64,000 nucleotides of DNA from Mycobacterium sp. GA-1199 (GCF_001500045.1 NZ_LQIX01000023.1:186001-250000); one strand, 5' to 3'; positions 53,601 to 61,651 are shown, numbered from the stretch's first letter. Notes: a model not told the origin generated them from the letters alone. Made by a program: numbers and translations.

Positions 53601-54823
53601 GCCAGCGACGTGCCCGCGGCCAGGGCGACCAGCACGACCATCCCCACCGCGACCCGTTTGTCCCGTTCGGGGTGCGCCCACGCGGTCGTCCACTGCGCCC
53701 GCGGCGCGCTACCGGGCAGCGGAATGCGGCCGAGCAGATGCGCCAACCCCAACGCCAGCGGCAGCCGCAACAGGGGTTCGAGCTTGTGCAGGTTGCGCAG
53801 CGGCGTCCCCGACGCGTCGAGGAACGCCTGAACCTGCAGCGCGATCGGTGAGCCCAGCCCGCCGGAGTAGCCGACGGCGAGCAGCGTGACACCGGTCAGC
53901 AGGATCACGATCAGACGACCGCGGGCGGGCATCGACTTCAACGCCAGCCCCGCCAGGCCCGCGGCGGCGACCAGGGTGGTGGCCAGCACCGCGACCGAAC
54001 CGGTCACCAGGGACGCTCCGGCCGTCGCGTTGGGCGCGACGAACGGGGTCCAGGCGTCGGTGCCGCGCAGCATCTCGGTCAGCGACATCCACCGCGTGGT
54101 GACGCCGGAGGATTCGATGAAGTCGAGGAACGGTGGGCTGACCCGACCCAACATCACCAGCGCGACCGCCCACCACAGCACCGCCAGCGTGATGCCGAGC
54201 GCCCACCACGCCGTGAACCGCCACCACAGCTTTGTGGGCCGGTGACACGCCAGCCAGATGGCCGCGCACAGGCAGCCGGTGAGAGTGGCCACCGCGTTGA
54301 CCGCACCCATCAACGCGATCGCTACCGCGGAGCGCATCGCCAGCACCCGTACGCGGGGATCGCCCCGCATGACCAAGACGACCGGTAGCAGCACCCACGG
54401 CGCCAGCATCATCGGAAGCGTCTCCGACGAGATCGCGCCGAGTGTGGTCAGCGCCCGTGGCGACAGCGCGTAGGCGACCGCCGCGATCACCCGCGACGTG
54501 GGACTGCCGATGCCGAGCGCCTCGGCCACCCGCAGGACACCCCAGAACCCGACCACAAGCAGCAGCGCCCACCACAGCCGCTGGGTGACCCAGCCGGGCA
54601 GTCCGACGATGTCGCCGATCAGGAAGAAGGTGCCGTGCGGGAACAGATACCCGTAGGCCTGGTTCTGGGCTTGTCCGAAGGGCAGCTCGCTGTTCCACAG
54701 GTTGAACGCGCGCGCGAGGAACCGCAGCGGATTGGCTGTCAGGTCGAGCTTGGTGTCGGGTGAGATCTGTCCGGGTGACTGGGCGAACGTCAGGATCAGC
54801 GCCGCCGCAGCGGCCACCCACAA
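50672..54823 (-). CDS. aftD: arabinofuranosyltransferase AftD
   Basis: The 1383-residue protein is close to the 1400 of M. tuberculosis AftD (Rv0236c), a polytopic GT-C enzyme that adds arabinofuranose branches to arabinogalactan and lipoarabinomannan from decaprenyl-phosphoryl arabinose. The first ~430 residues hold about ten helices with SPDTKLDLTANPLRFLARAFNLW in the first outer loop; a long outer region with beta-rich, carbohydrate-binding-like segments follows, and C-terminal helices close the protein. The TTG at 54823 is the only canonical start; in-frame residues APLSRRW just upstream look coding. It is downstream of the Rv0236A-type gene. Confidence 0.94.
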   Translation of the reverse strand: MWVAAAAALILTFAQSPGQISPDTKLDLTANPLRFLARAFNLWNSELPFGQAQNQAYGYLFPHGTFFLIGDIVGLPGWVTQRLWWALLLVVGFWGVLRVAEALGIGSPTSRVIAAVAYALSPRALTTLGAISSETLPMMLAPWVLLPVVLVMRGDPRVRVLAMRSAVAIALMGAVNAVATLTGCLCAAIWLACHRPTKLWWRFTAWWALGITLAVLWWAVALVMLGRVSPPFLDFIESSGVTTRWMSLTEMLRGTDAWTPFVAPNATAGASLVTGSVAVLATTLVAAAGLAGLALKSMPARGRLIVILLTGVTLLAVGYSGGLGSPIALQVQAFLDASGTPLRNLHKLEPLLRLPLALGLAHLLGRIPLPGSAPRAQWTTAWAHPERDKRVAVGMVVLVALAAGTSLAWTGRLTPPGAFEAIPQYWHDTAEWLDEHNTDGRVLVAPGAPFATQVWGNSHDEPLQVLGDSPWGVRDSIPLTPPETIRALDSVQRLFAAGRPSAGLADTLARQGISYVVVRNDLDPESSRSARPLLVHRAIDGSPGLEKVAEFGDPVGAGTLAGFVSDSGLRPRYPAVEIYRVHAETLVTPYLVDTDRMARIDGAPEALLRLDERRRLLERPPLGPMLLTADAERAGVPAPLVTVTDTPLARETDYGRVDDHSSAIRTPADPRHTHNRVIDYPSPGTDLVYGRWNGGRVSVSSSSADSTALPNVAPAAGPAAAVDADPSTSWVSNSLQSAIGQWMQVDFDHPVTNATITVTPSATAVGAQIRRIEISTVNGTSTLRFDEAGKPLTAALPYGESPWVRLTAVATDDGSPGVQFGITDLAVTQYDANGYAHPVSLRHTVAVPGPPPDSTVAQWDLGSELLGRSGCAQSPTGYRCAALMALSAEEPVNLSRTLTVPAPIAVTPTVWVRARQGPQLADLISAPGTTRAVGEADPIDVLGSAYAAADGDPDTAWTAPQRVVQQGTPPTLTLKLPRRSEVAGLRVTPSSSELPARPTLLAVDLGDGPQIRPVAGDAGAQTVDLKPRVTDTVTVSILDWDDIIDRTALGFDQLKPPGLAEVTALDTRGEPIAAADAAVNRNRRIEMPCGKGPVIGVAGEFVQTSLTTTVGALLDGEPVAARPCRVEPILLPEGQQELVISPGAAFIVDGAQLAGPRAGEIRPAPTTPAQIGQWSADRRELTVASSSASRVLVVPESVNPGWVAHDSSGSRLTPITVNGWQQGWVLPPGTTGPVTLTFPTNMPYRVGLIGGLALLPVLALLALLPMRRRAAPVDPVPVFRPRPVAVGAAVLAVGAAVSGVAGVVVVGLAVGVRWLLRNREKLCEAVTVGAAAGGLILAGAVLSQNPWRSVDGYIGHSWGVQLLALVSVAAVAASTVRPEKRLS

Positions 54824-54866
54824 CCAGCGCCGGGAGAGCGGGGCCGGGTGCGTGCCGGCCCGGGAG

Positions 54867-55040
54867 TCAGCTGCGGTCGCCGTACTCGACCCTGTTGAGC
54901 ACCGAAGACGCCGGATCGCCCGCTTGCAGAGGAGGCTTGTTGTCCTGCTGCACCATCAGCGTCACACCGAACACGGCTGCCGCACCCAACAGCAGACCGA
55001 CCACGATGCTGGCGGCGGCGGGCACGAGGAACCGATCCAT
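54867..55040 (-). CDS. small exported protein (Rv0236A type)
   Basis: A 57-residue product with one N-terminal hydrophobic helix (AAASIVVGLLLGAAAVFGVTLMV) and a short outer tail ending ASSVLNRVEYGDRS. It precedes aftD by 43 bases on the same strand and occupies the place of Rv0236A, which is likewise short and hydrophobic at its start. The conserved linkage suggests a role as a small partner of AftD. Confidence 0.85.
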   Translation of the reverse strand: MDRFLVPAAASIVVGLLLGAAAVFGVTLMVQQDNKPPLQAGDPASSVLNRVEYGDRS

Positions 55041-55134
55041 GCGGCAAAAGTAGCATGCGGACCATGTGCGCAGCTGAACGCATATTCTCGTCGCACACGC
55101 CGACCACGAGATAGAACTGAGCCACCGCAGCCGT

Positions 55135-55148
55135 TAGTGTCGAGGCCC
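55135..55148 (+). promoter_or_regulatory. -10 element of lpqI
   Basis: TAGTGT (55135-55140) ends eight bases before ATG 55149, compatible with a leaderless or nearly leaderless transcript. Confidence 0.45.
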
Positions 55149-56321
55149 ATGGCCTTGCCCCGCGCATTGTGTGCCCTCGCCGCCGCTCCCGTATTGCTGA
55201 TGGCGTGCTCGCCTGCCGCGCAGGAAGCCGCGCCCTCACCGACGTCCGCGCCCATCACCAAGGCGGCGACCGCCGTGCCCGCGGCTCCGGCGCCGGGCGC
55301 ACCCGCCGCTCCCGCATGTGGAGCCGGAGAATCGCTGCTGTCGGCCATGTCGACCCGCGACAAGCTCGCCCAGCTGCTGATGGTCGGGGTCACCAACGCG
55401 GCGGACGCGCGCGCGGTCGTCGACAACCACCACGTCGGCGGCATCTTCGTCGGCAGCTGGACCGACCTGTCGATGCTGTCCGACGGCTCACTGGCAGGCA
55501 TCGCTGCATCGGCGACCCCGCTACCGCTCGCGGTCAGTGTCGACGAGGAGGGCGGCCAGGTGTCGCGGTTGGCCGGGCTGATCGGCAGCCAACCGTCGCC
55601 GGCCTCGCTGGCGGCCAGCAGCACGCCAGACGAGGTGTACAACATCGCGCTGAAGCGGGGTCAAGCCATGCGCGGGCTCGGCATCACGATCGACTTCGCG
55701 CCGGTCGTCGACGTCGACGCGGGCGGTGCCATAGGCGACCGGTCGTTCGGCTCCGATCCGGCCGTCGTCACCGATTTCGCCGGCGCGTATGCCCGTGGCC
55801 TGCGCGACGGCGGCGTGATGCCGGTGCTCAAACACTTCCCCGGCCACGGGCGCGCCTCGGGCGACTCGCACACGGGCGGTGTCACCACGCCGCCGATCAG
55901 CGACCTGCAGACCACCGATCTGGTGCCGTACCGGACGCTGACCAGCCAGGCGCCGGTCGGAGTGATGGTCGGTCACCTACAGGTGCCCGGGCTGACCGGC
56001 AGCGATCCGGCCAGCCTGAGCCCGGCGGCCTACGCGCTGCTGCGGTCGGGCAACTACGGCGGCCAGCCGTTCAACGGCCCGGTGTTCACCGACGATTTGT
56101 CCGGTATGCGGGCCATCACCGACCGGTTCGGGGTCGCCGAGGCGGCGCTGCGGAGCCTGCAAGCGGGCGCCGACGTCGCGCTGTGGCTGAGTACCGGTGA
56201 GGTGCCCGCCGTGCTCGACCGGCTGGAGAAGGCGTTGGATGCCGGTGAGCTGTCGATGTCCAGCGTCGACGCCTCGGTGCTGCGGATCGCTGGGATGAAG
56301 GGCCCCAACCCGCGCTGCTGA
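55149..56321 (+). CDS. lpqI: lipoprotein beta-N-acetylglucosaminidase LpqI
   Basis: The 390-residue protein has a lipoprotein signal with lipobox LMAC20, an Ala/Pro-rich linker to about residue 60, and a GH3 domain. The GH3 signature KHFPGHGRASGDSHTG contains the Asp-His general acid/base loop of NagZ-type enzymes, and FTDDLSGM carries the nucleophile Asp. LpqI (Rv0237) removes N-acetylglucosamine from peptidoglycan fragments during wall recycling. ATG 55149 follows a -10 closely, so the long upstream open frame is not part of the gene. Confidence 0.93.
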   Translation: MALPRALCALAAAPVLLMACSPAAQEAAPSPTSAPITKAATAVPAAPAPGAPAAPACGAGESLLSAMSTRDKLAQLLMVGVTNAADARAVVDNHHVGGIFVGSWTDLSMLSDGSLAGIAASATPLPLAVSVDEEGGQVSRLAGLIGSQPSPASLAASSTPDEVYNIALKRGQAMRGLGITIDFAPVVDVDAGGAIGDRSFGSDPAVVTDFAGAYARGLRDGGVMPVLKHFPGHGRASGDSHTGGVTTPPISDLQTTDLVPYRTLTSQAPVGVMVGHLQVPGLTGSDPASLSPAAYALLRSGNYGGQPFNGPVFTDDLSGMRAITDRFGVAEAALRSLQAGADVALWLSTGEVPAVLDRLEKALDAGELSMSSVDASVLRIAGMKGPNPRC

Positions 56322-56366
56322 TTCGCGCCCATGCCCGCTGCTGACGCCCTGGTGGCGCGCATTGCT

Positions 56367-56378
56367 TACCCTGGTGGG
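56367..56378 (+). promoter_or_regulatory. leaderless -10 of the TetR gene
   Basis: TACCCT (56367-56372) ends six bases before ATG 56379 and decides that start over an earlier in-frame codon at 56331. Confidence 0.5.
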
Positions 56379-57008
56379 ATGGCCGGAGGTACCAAGCGGT
56401 TGCCGCGCGCGGTGCGCGAGCAGCAGATGCTGGACGCCGCCGTGCAGATCTTCTCGGTCAACGGCTACCACGAGACGTCGATGGACGCGATCGCCGCCGA
56501 GGCGCAGATCTCGAAGCCGATGCTGTACCTGTACTACGGCTCCAAGGAAGAGTTGTTCGCGGCGTGCCTGGATCGGGAGCTGGCGCGGTTCGTCGACGAG
56601 GTCCGCAGTCAGATCGACTTCAAGCAGAGCCCGAAAGACCTGTTGCGCACCGCGGTTCTGGCCTTCCTGAATTACATCGACGCCAACCGGGCGTCGTGGA
56701 TGGTGCTCTACAGCCAGGCCACCAGTTCGCAGGCGTTCGCGCACACCGTGCGTGAGGGTCGCGAACGCATCATCGACCTGGTGGGCAGGCTGCTGCGGTC
56801 GGGCACCCGAAACCCCGAGCCCGACACCGACTTCGACATGATGGCCGTCGCGCTGGTCGGTGCCGGTGAGGCGGTGGCGTCGCGGGTGAGCACCGGCGAC
56901 GCCGGTGTGGACGAGGCCGCCGAGCTGATGATCAACCTGTTCTGGCGCGGCCTGAAGGGCACCCCCTCCGACCACCCTATCGAGACTGCGGTGAGATCGC
57001 CGAATTAG
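56379..57008 (+). CDS. TetR-family regulator (Rv0238 type)
   Basis: The 209-residue protein has the helix-turn-helix GYHETSMDAIAAEAQISKPMLYLYYGSKEELF and an all-helical ligand domain. Length and place after lpqI match Rv0238. Target genes are unknown; the fabG4/fadA2 palindrome nearby could be one, but nothing in the sequence shows it. Confidence 0.9.
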   Translation: MAGGTKRLPRAVREQQMLDAAVQIFSVNGYHETSMDAIAAEAQISKPMLYLYYGSKEELFAACLDRELARFVDEVRSQIDFKQSPKDLLRTAVLAFLNYIDANRASWMVLYSQATSSQAFAHTVREGRERIIDLVGRLLRSGTRNPEPDTDFDMMAVALVGAGEAVASRVSTGDAGVDEAAELMINLFWRGLKGTPSDHPIETAVRSPN

Positions 57009-57112
57009 CCGCGAGGCAGTGCGGTATGTCAACGGTCGAGTACTCGATTGTCAGGCATTACACCGGCATCAGGCTGCAGGCGTTGTCGCTCCGCGTCGTT
57101 ATGCTCGCCAGC

Positions 57113-57787
57113 ATGGCACGCACTCGGAAGGAACTCCTCGAATACTTCGAGGAACAGCTCGGATTTCTAGAGCGGTCGAACGCGGCATACGATGCGGGGC
57201 ATGTCGGCGAGGCGAAGCGGCTCGCCCAAGCAGTCCGCGTGCTCTTACACCACACGGCTCCCAGGTATTCGTCGCACGCCGTGGTCAACCAGCTAGGGCT
57301 TGAGAACATCCTGACTTGGGTTGATACCGCCGGTGTTCCCGATCCGCGAAATCTCCTATCGACGCCTGGTCTTACCCGATTCAAGATGACCGCAGGAGAC
57401 GGATCGGACCCTGAGTACGAGCCAAAACTGGGTGACTATCCGCCTTCACCAATTCTGACGGCTGGGGGTCGACGGATTACACGGGGATCACGAATCGCGT
57501 TCAGCGAATGGTGGACTAACACGGTGATCAAAGACGCCGCAGGAACCGGATACTCCCGACGCAAGCTGGTTCTTGCCCTATCGAACAAAGAGGGCGGAGC
57601 GCACGTCGACCCAATCGCTGACGCCGATTACGAAGCTCTGGCGAAAAGCAATTCGCTGGGCTGGTCAGTGACGGTAGGCGACGATGACCCTAGACCGCTG
57701 GCCCAAAACCCGGTGTTCCCGTCGATGCGGCAGATTTCGTACGAGGTGCTGGAGTCGATCAGGCAACAGCGTGACCAGATCAAGTAG
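57113..57787 (+). CDS. conserved hypothetical protein
   Basis: The 224-residue soluble protein starts LLEYFEEQLGFLERSNAAYDAGHVGEAKRLAQAVRVLLH and later contains SNKEGGAHVDPIADADYEALAKSNSLGW and MRQISYEVLESI. Proteins with this pattern are scattered across bacterial genomes, often beside mobile DNA, without known function. TATGCT (57100-57105) lies seven bases before ATG 57113, so the gene is leaderless and the longer frame from 57026 is not used. Its base composition is lower in GC than its chromosomal neighbours and it borders a prophage fragment, which suggests horizontal acquisition. Confidence 0.75.
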   Translation: MARTRKELLEYFEEQLGFLERSNAAYDAGHVGEAKRLAQAVRVLLHHTAPRYSSHAVVNQLGLENILTWVDTAGVPDPRNLLSTPGLTRFKMTAGDGSDPEYEPKLGDYPPSPILTAGGRRITRGSRIAFSEWWTNTVIKDAAGTGYSRRKLVLALSNKEGGAHVDPIADADYEALAKSNSLGWSVTVGDDDPRPLAQNPVFPSMRQISYEVLESIRQQRDQIK

Positions 57788-57788
57788 T

Positions 57789-58108
57789 TCATCTTCGAAC
57801 CATCACGTAGTCGACGTGGTCGGTACGGCGGGACCCGCTGTAGATCAAGGGATCTCCGTCGATCGAGTACCGCTTACCGTTCCACTCCACGGCGCTCTGT
57901 GCGCCGAGCAGATCCGGGTATCCGACCAGCCGAAGCCGGTACTTCGAGGTGGTGGCCACGTCGTTCTCCGACGACGACAGCGGCTGGATGACCGCCCGGG
58001 TCAGGACTCCGACCTTGCCGGGTGCGGTAATCGTGTTGCCGTCTGAGTCCCTCTGGCGACCTCCGCGAAGACGGTCACCTGATCGGTGCCACGGTGCAGG
58101 AGGCTCAT
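57789..58108 (-). pseudogene. phage head-tail stopper remnant (frameshifted)
   Basis: From ATG 58108, which overlaps the preceding stop (ATGA), the frame reads MSLLHRGTDQVTVFAEVARG and then leaves the coding sense. The continuation DSDGNTITAPGKVGVLTRAVIQPL is in another frame and runs to the stop at 57789, ending YSGSRRTDHVDYVMVRR. Joining them needs a two-base removal or one-base addition near 58046-58052. The content fits a small head-closure/stopper protein of siphoviruses. It is the last of three adjacent minus-strand phage genes. Confidence 0.65.
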
Positions 58109-58480
58109 CGACGGCCTCCGATGCGGGGAACAATCTGGAACATCCGGCTGGGCTTGATTCCCAGCCGCTCCCACTCCTCAGCGGTGATGCGGAGGCTGTT
58201 GTCGGCAGCCTCTCGCGACAGTTGGTAGCCGTAGCTGCCGTCCTGCTCGCTGAAGAGCCCCTCGGGGTTGCGGACGACCCGCAGCACGGCCTCGGCCTCG
58301 ATGTCGACCACGTCGGCCTCGTCCAGGTCTCCAGCGTCGATCTGCGCGGCCAGGTCGGGGATCCTGCGAAGGATCTTCCGCTCGACCTGCTCGAGCCGGC
58401 GGTTGACGAGCGTCGTCTCTTCGGTCGTCAGCGACTTGCTGTAGATCGCTTGTAACGTCAGCGGCTTTCGCGTGTGCCAT
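58105..58480 (-). pseudogene. phage head-tail connector remnant (frameshifted)
   Basis: ATG 58480 overlaps the upstream stop (TGATG) and encodes MAHAKAADVT; after that the coding sense moves to another frame: AIYSKSLTTEETTLVNRRLEQVERKILRRIPDL and onward to REAADNSLRITAEEWERLGIKPSRMFQIVPRIGGRR. A single extra A in ACAAGCG near 58450 explains the shift. Length (~125 residues) and helical character fit the connector encoded just after the capsid gene in L5-like mycobacteriophages. Confidence 0.7.
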
Positions 58481-58701
58481 CAGATGGCCCTCTCTTCTCG
58501 GTCTAGTAGTGCAGCGGTGGCCGGGTTCGCCGGCAGCCCTGCGGATTGCTTGGCTCGCATGTCTGCGAGGAACTCCGCGTGCGAGCGCGGATCGGGTCTC
58601 GTCAGCCGCTCCCGGAAGAACTCGGCGATGGACATGCTGGGAGACGATTTCGGCGCTGCCTTGGTACGGCGGCGTCTGGGCTTGCGTTGGGACTTGCTCA
58701 T
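58480..58701 (-). CDS. small phage structural-region protein
   Basis: A 73-residue basic protein (SKSQRKPRRRRTKAAPKSSPSMSIAEFFRERL ... AKQSAGLPANPATAALLDREERAI) whose start overlaps the previous stop and whose stop overlaps the connector start, the dense packing of phage genes. Function is unknown; its place between capsid-side genes and the connector suggests an assembly role. Confidence 0.6.
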   Translation of the reverse strand: MSKSQRKPRRRRTKAAPKSSPSMSIAEFFRERLTRPDPRSHAEFLADMRAKQSAGLPANPATAALLDREERAI

Positions 58702-58791
58702 CAGTCGTCGTCGCCTGTCTCGGCGAAGTTCATCCAAGGGATCCGCCCTGGGTAGTCGGCGGAAGTCCGGGTACGCGACCCGATAGATTTT
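58701..58791 (-). pseudogene. 3' remnant of a phage gene
   Basis: A minus-strand reading with phage-like sense ends GRIPWMNFAETGDDD at a TGA (58701-58703) that overlaps the start of the next phage gene. Upstream it runs into the promoter of the plus-strand DUF732-like gene near 58784, so the 5' part of this phage gene is gone or replaced. The left boundary of the coding remnant is approximate. Confidence 0.4.
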
Positions 58792-58821
58792 CGATGACCG
58801 GTCGCATAGGAGACGAGTGTC

Positions 58822-59193
58822 ATGAGAAAGACCTCTTCCGCCGCCCTTATTGGGGCTCTCATGGTGGTCAGCTACGCGACAGTCGACTTAGCAGCTGCAG
58901 AACCGACGACAACGCCGCCTGCACCGAGGACCGTAGCCGAAGCTCGCGCTGACGGTTCCACGCCCTGGCTCGATCGCCTCCATAAGGCCGGTCTCGACCA
59001 CCTTGTGCTTGAAGACGTGAATAAGACAGCTTTTGAAATCTGCGACCTCGTATGGGTGGGTGGCGATTACGACAGGATCATCGAACACCTTGCTTGGGAT
59101 TACTCCCGCAAGGATGCAATCCAGCTCTACGGCGTAGCAGTTGGACATCACTGTCGTACTCCAGTTGGTGCCGTTCCAGGGTTTCCCAAGTAG
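58822..59193 (+). CDS. exported DUF732-like protein
   Basis: The 123-residue product has a signal peptide (ALIGALMVVSYATVDLAAA, cleavage near residue 27) and a small helical domain with WLDRLHKAGLDHLVLEDVNKTAFEICDLVWVGG ... VGHHC; the two cysteines and helix spacing fit the mycobacterial DUF732 family of secreted proteins. TAGATT (58784-58789) is a -10 candidate and AGGAGA the ribosome site. It is on the opposite strand to the phage genes that flank it, like a moron gene or a later insertion. Confidence 0.72.
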   Translation: MRKTSSAALIGALMVVSYATVDLAAAEPTTTPPAPRTVAEARADGSTPWLDRLHKAGLDHLVLEDVNKTAFEICDLVWVGGDYDRIIEHLAWDYSRKDAIQLYGVAVGHHCRTPVGAVPGFPK

Positions 59194-59273
59194 GTTGCCG
59201 CAGCTGTCTCCTTCATCAGTCGGTCTACCTGGCTACGGTTGAGTGTCAGTGAGCAGCGGTTGGGAGGTGGGCA

Positions 59274-59978
59274 ATGGCCGAGGAGAAGGAAGCGGAGCCA
59301 CCCGTGCCAACGGAGGCGGGAGAGGTGCCGTCGCCATTGGCTGCCCAGTCGAACCAAGACGAGTTGGAGAAACTAGACCGACATTTGAAGATCACGACGG
59401 TAGTGGTCGCGATACTTGCACTGATCGCCTCAGCGTCGTCCGCATCAGCCGCATGGGCGTCTTGGCGTACGGCCAATGCATCTGAACAAATCGCTCGCGA
59501 GGTTGCCAGGACATCCGGTGCATACCTCGAGTTGGACAACATGGTCGGACTCTTCGGGAAATGTGGCGATACCGCCGATCCACTTGTTGCCGTCGCAACG
59601 GTAGAGAATCAGGGACGTATAGCCGGACGGGTGAGGTCGCTCATAATGTACGTCGACATCTACGACCGCTCTGCACTTCCGCGGGAAGTGACGAACCGGT
59701 TGGAAGATGTCAACTTTCCGGCGCCGGCCCCTGGCGGCAGCCAATCGATCTTCGTGGCCGAGGTCTCCAATGTGGTTGTAAACCCACAAGACAGCGTCGA
59801 ATTGAGGATGCCCGTGAACTGCGAGAGCCTTCATGTCCTGAACATTGATCCCGTTGACGCTAAACAACAGTTGCGGTTCTCGATTCTGAGGCACGATTTA
59901 CCTTGGAAGCTCGCACCCGATTTCACCTTTGGAGACAACGAAACGGTGCAGCCGTGGGGTGTTTACGGCAGTAACTAA
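59274..59978 (+). CDS. single-pass membrane protein
   Basis: The 234-residue product has a charged, Pro/Glu-rich N-terminus (~40 residues), one hydrophobic helix (ITTVVVAILALIASASSASAAW), and a C-terminal ~160-residue domain with beta-strand character and no recognised family. It lies 80 bases downstream of the DUF732-like gene and may be expressed with it. Its lower GC content and position between pieces of prophage point to foreign origin. Confidence 0.7.
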   Translation: MAEEKEAEPPVPTEAGEVPSPLAAQSNQDELEKLDRHLKITTVVVAILALIASASSASAAWASWRTANASEQIAREVARTSGAYLELDNMVGLFGKCGDTADPLVAVATVENQGRIAGRVRSLIMYVDIYDRSALPREVTNRLEDVNFPAPAPGGSQSIFVAEVSNVVVNPQDSVELRMPVNCESLHVLNIDPVDAKQQLRFSILRHDLPWKLAPDFTFGDNETVQPWGVYGSN

Positions 59979-60044
59979 GTCGCCGAAGGGCCGTCCCGTA
60001 GAACGGCTCTCCGGCGGATCCAGTTGTCGTTCGGCCGATTGGGA

Positions 60045-60594
60045 TCAAGCCGCGTCGTACAGACGCACAACCGACTCCGGGTGCAGGAACACGAAGCCAA
60101 TGCGTGCGATACCCCGAACGTCGATGGCGTCTGCCGGAACGTCGAACAGACGCATCTCGGTGCCCTGGCGGAGCACGACCCTGGTGCGGGTCGAGTCGAG
60201 ACCCCATGCCATCGTGGCGGCGTCGACATCGGGGTCGGTCAGGACCTTGATGTCCGCGATGAATGCTCCGTCGGTGGTCCGCTCCAGCACCGCTCGTTCG
60301 AGCCGGTGCCCTTCTCGAGCTTCGACAGAACCTTGGGCGGTGTCGGGGTGCATGATCCACCGGTCGAGGTTCGCGATCGACAGCCTCAGCAGCGATCGAT
60401 CACGTCGATGAATGGATCCTCGTTGGTGATCTCGGTACCGGTATCCACGACCGAGGCAGTCAACGACAACAACCGTTGCTCGCCTTGGCGGTGGTGTTCG
60501 CCAGGAACGCGGCATCGATCCTCTTCGCGATGTCGTTCGCAAGACCGGCCGCCGCCTGATCAGCAATCGCCGGGTCAGTGTTACTGCCGAGGCC
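60045..60594 (-). pseudogene. phage major capsid protein remnant with multiple frameshifts
   Basis: Three frames must be joined to read a capsid-like C-terminal part: GLGSNTDPAIADQAAAGLANDIAKRIDAAFLANTT (down to ~60470), then LLSLTASVVDTGTEITNEDPFIDVID (to ~60395), then LLRLSIANLDRWIMHPDTAQGSV to the stop at 60045, ending HPESVVRLYDAA. This resembles HK97-fold capsids of mycobacteriophages. Two shifts, near 60465 and 60393, and a missing N-terminus make it non-functional. It is upstream, in phage order, of the connector and stopper remnants. Confidence 0.7.
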
Positions 60595-60807
60595 ATCTCC
60601 TGGCCAGCGTGGAGCGTGTCGTCATCGCTGGGACCGCGTCCGTCCCAACGGGCGAGTGCGGTGATCAGTTTCTCGAGGATGTCGGCAGGAATCATGGTTG
60701 TAGATCTACACAGCCGAGTAGTCAGTCGTTGACATACCACTATCGATAACGACCTTTGAGAAGCAGCGAACTGCGGATCCCAGCATCGTGACCGGTTCGG
60801 CGCGCAC
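60595..60807. other. unresolved stretch between prophage remnant and htdX
   Basis: A minus-strand frame from ATG 60695 (MIPADILEKLITALARWDGRGPSDDD) runs into the capsid remnant, but its sense is not recognised and it may be a fusion of unrelated pieces. The right-hand ~65 bases contain no gene or clear signal. One edge of the phage insertion lies in this stretch. Confidence 0.35.
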
Positions 60808-61650
60808 CTACAGCGAGCGGACCGTCCCGAACAGATGCGGCTCGCGCTTCTTCATGTCGCGCAACGTCAGATCCCAGCCGTCGGACACCCGGTCGACGTA
60901 CAGGCCTGCGCTCGCGGGCAGCACCACCGGCTTGGCGAACTTCACCGAGTACTTGACCGCGTCCGGTAGTTGACCCTCGATGTTCGCCAAAACCGCCGCC
61001 GCGCTGAACATTCCGTGCGCGATGACGGTCGGAAACCCGAACAGCTTGGCGGCGACCGAGTTGGTGTGGATCGGGTTGTGGTCGCCGCCCACCGAGGCGT
61101 AATGGCGGATCTGCCCCGGCGTGATGCGCAGCATCGCGTTCGGCGGGCCGAGTTTCGGCGGCTTCTGCGGCGGCGGCTTCGGCTCGTCGGACAGGCTGGT
61201 GCGCTGCTGGTGCAGGAACGTCGTGATCTGATGCCACGCCTGCTCATTGCCGACGTTGACATCGGTCACGATGTCGACCAGCAGGCCGCGTCGATGCTCG
61301 CGCAGGTTCTCCGCGTGCACCTTCACCGAGACGGAGTCGGTCACCGCGATCGGGCGGTACTGGGTGATGTGGTTCTCGATGTGCACCGAACCCATTGCCG
61401 CAAAAGGAAAGTCGAAGCCGGTGACCAACGACATGAGCGTCGGAAACGTCAGCGCGAACGGATACGTCAGCGGCACCGTGTCACCGAACTGCAGTCCGGT
61501 GACCGCCGCGTAGGCCGCCACGTTCTCGGGATCGATCTTCAGGTCCTCGACGGTCAGCGTGCGGTCGGGCAGCGTCTCGCCGCGCGGCACGAACGGCAGG
61601 GCACCCGCCGCCGCGCGTGCCAGGTTCATCAAGCCGGACGGTTGGGACAC
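60808..61650 (-). CDS. htdX: 3-hydroxyacyl-thioester dehydratase HtdX
   Basis: The 280-residue double-hotdog protein has the R-hydratase motif in its second half: ASVGGDHNPIHTNSVAAKLFGFPTVIAHGM, with Asp and His of the D-x4-H site. It hydrates or dehydrates 3-hydroxyacyl thioesters. GTG 61650 lies one base after the fabG4 stop, so the two form an operon. M. tuberculosis HtdX (Rv0241c) has the same length and neighbour. Confidence 0.93.
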   Translation of the reverse strand: MSQPSGLMNLARAAAGALPFVPRGETLPDRTLTVEDLKIDPENVAAYAAVTGLQFGDTVPLTYPFALTFPTLMSLVTGFDFPFAAMGSVHIENHITQYRPIAVTDSVSVKVHAENLREHRRGLLVDIVTDVNVGNEQAWHQITTFLHQQRTSLSDEPKPPPQKPPKLGPPNAMLRITPGQIRHYASVGGDHNPIHTNSVAAKLFGFPTVIAHGMFSAAAVLANIEGQLPDAVKYSVKFAKPVVLPASAGLYVDRVSDGWDLTLRDMKKREPHLFGTVRSL

Positions 61651-61651
61651 G

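Noticed and set aside
57036..57047. Palindrome TCGAGTACTCGA as phage attachment site
   Set aside because: No second copy was seen on the other side of the phage remnant and no integrase or tRNA gene is present.
57026..57112. N-terminal extension of the hypothetical gene at 57113
   Set aside because: A -10 hexamer at 57100-57105 lies inside it and points to the later ATG.
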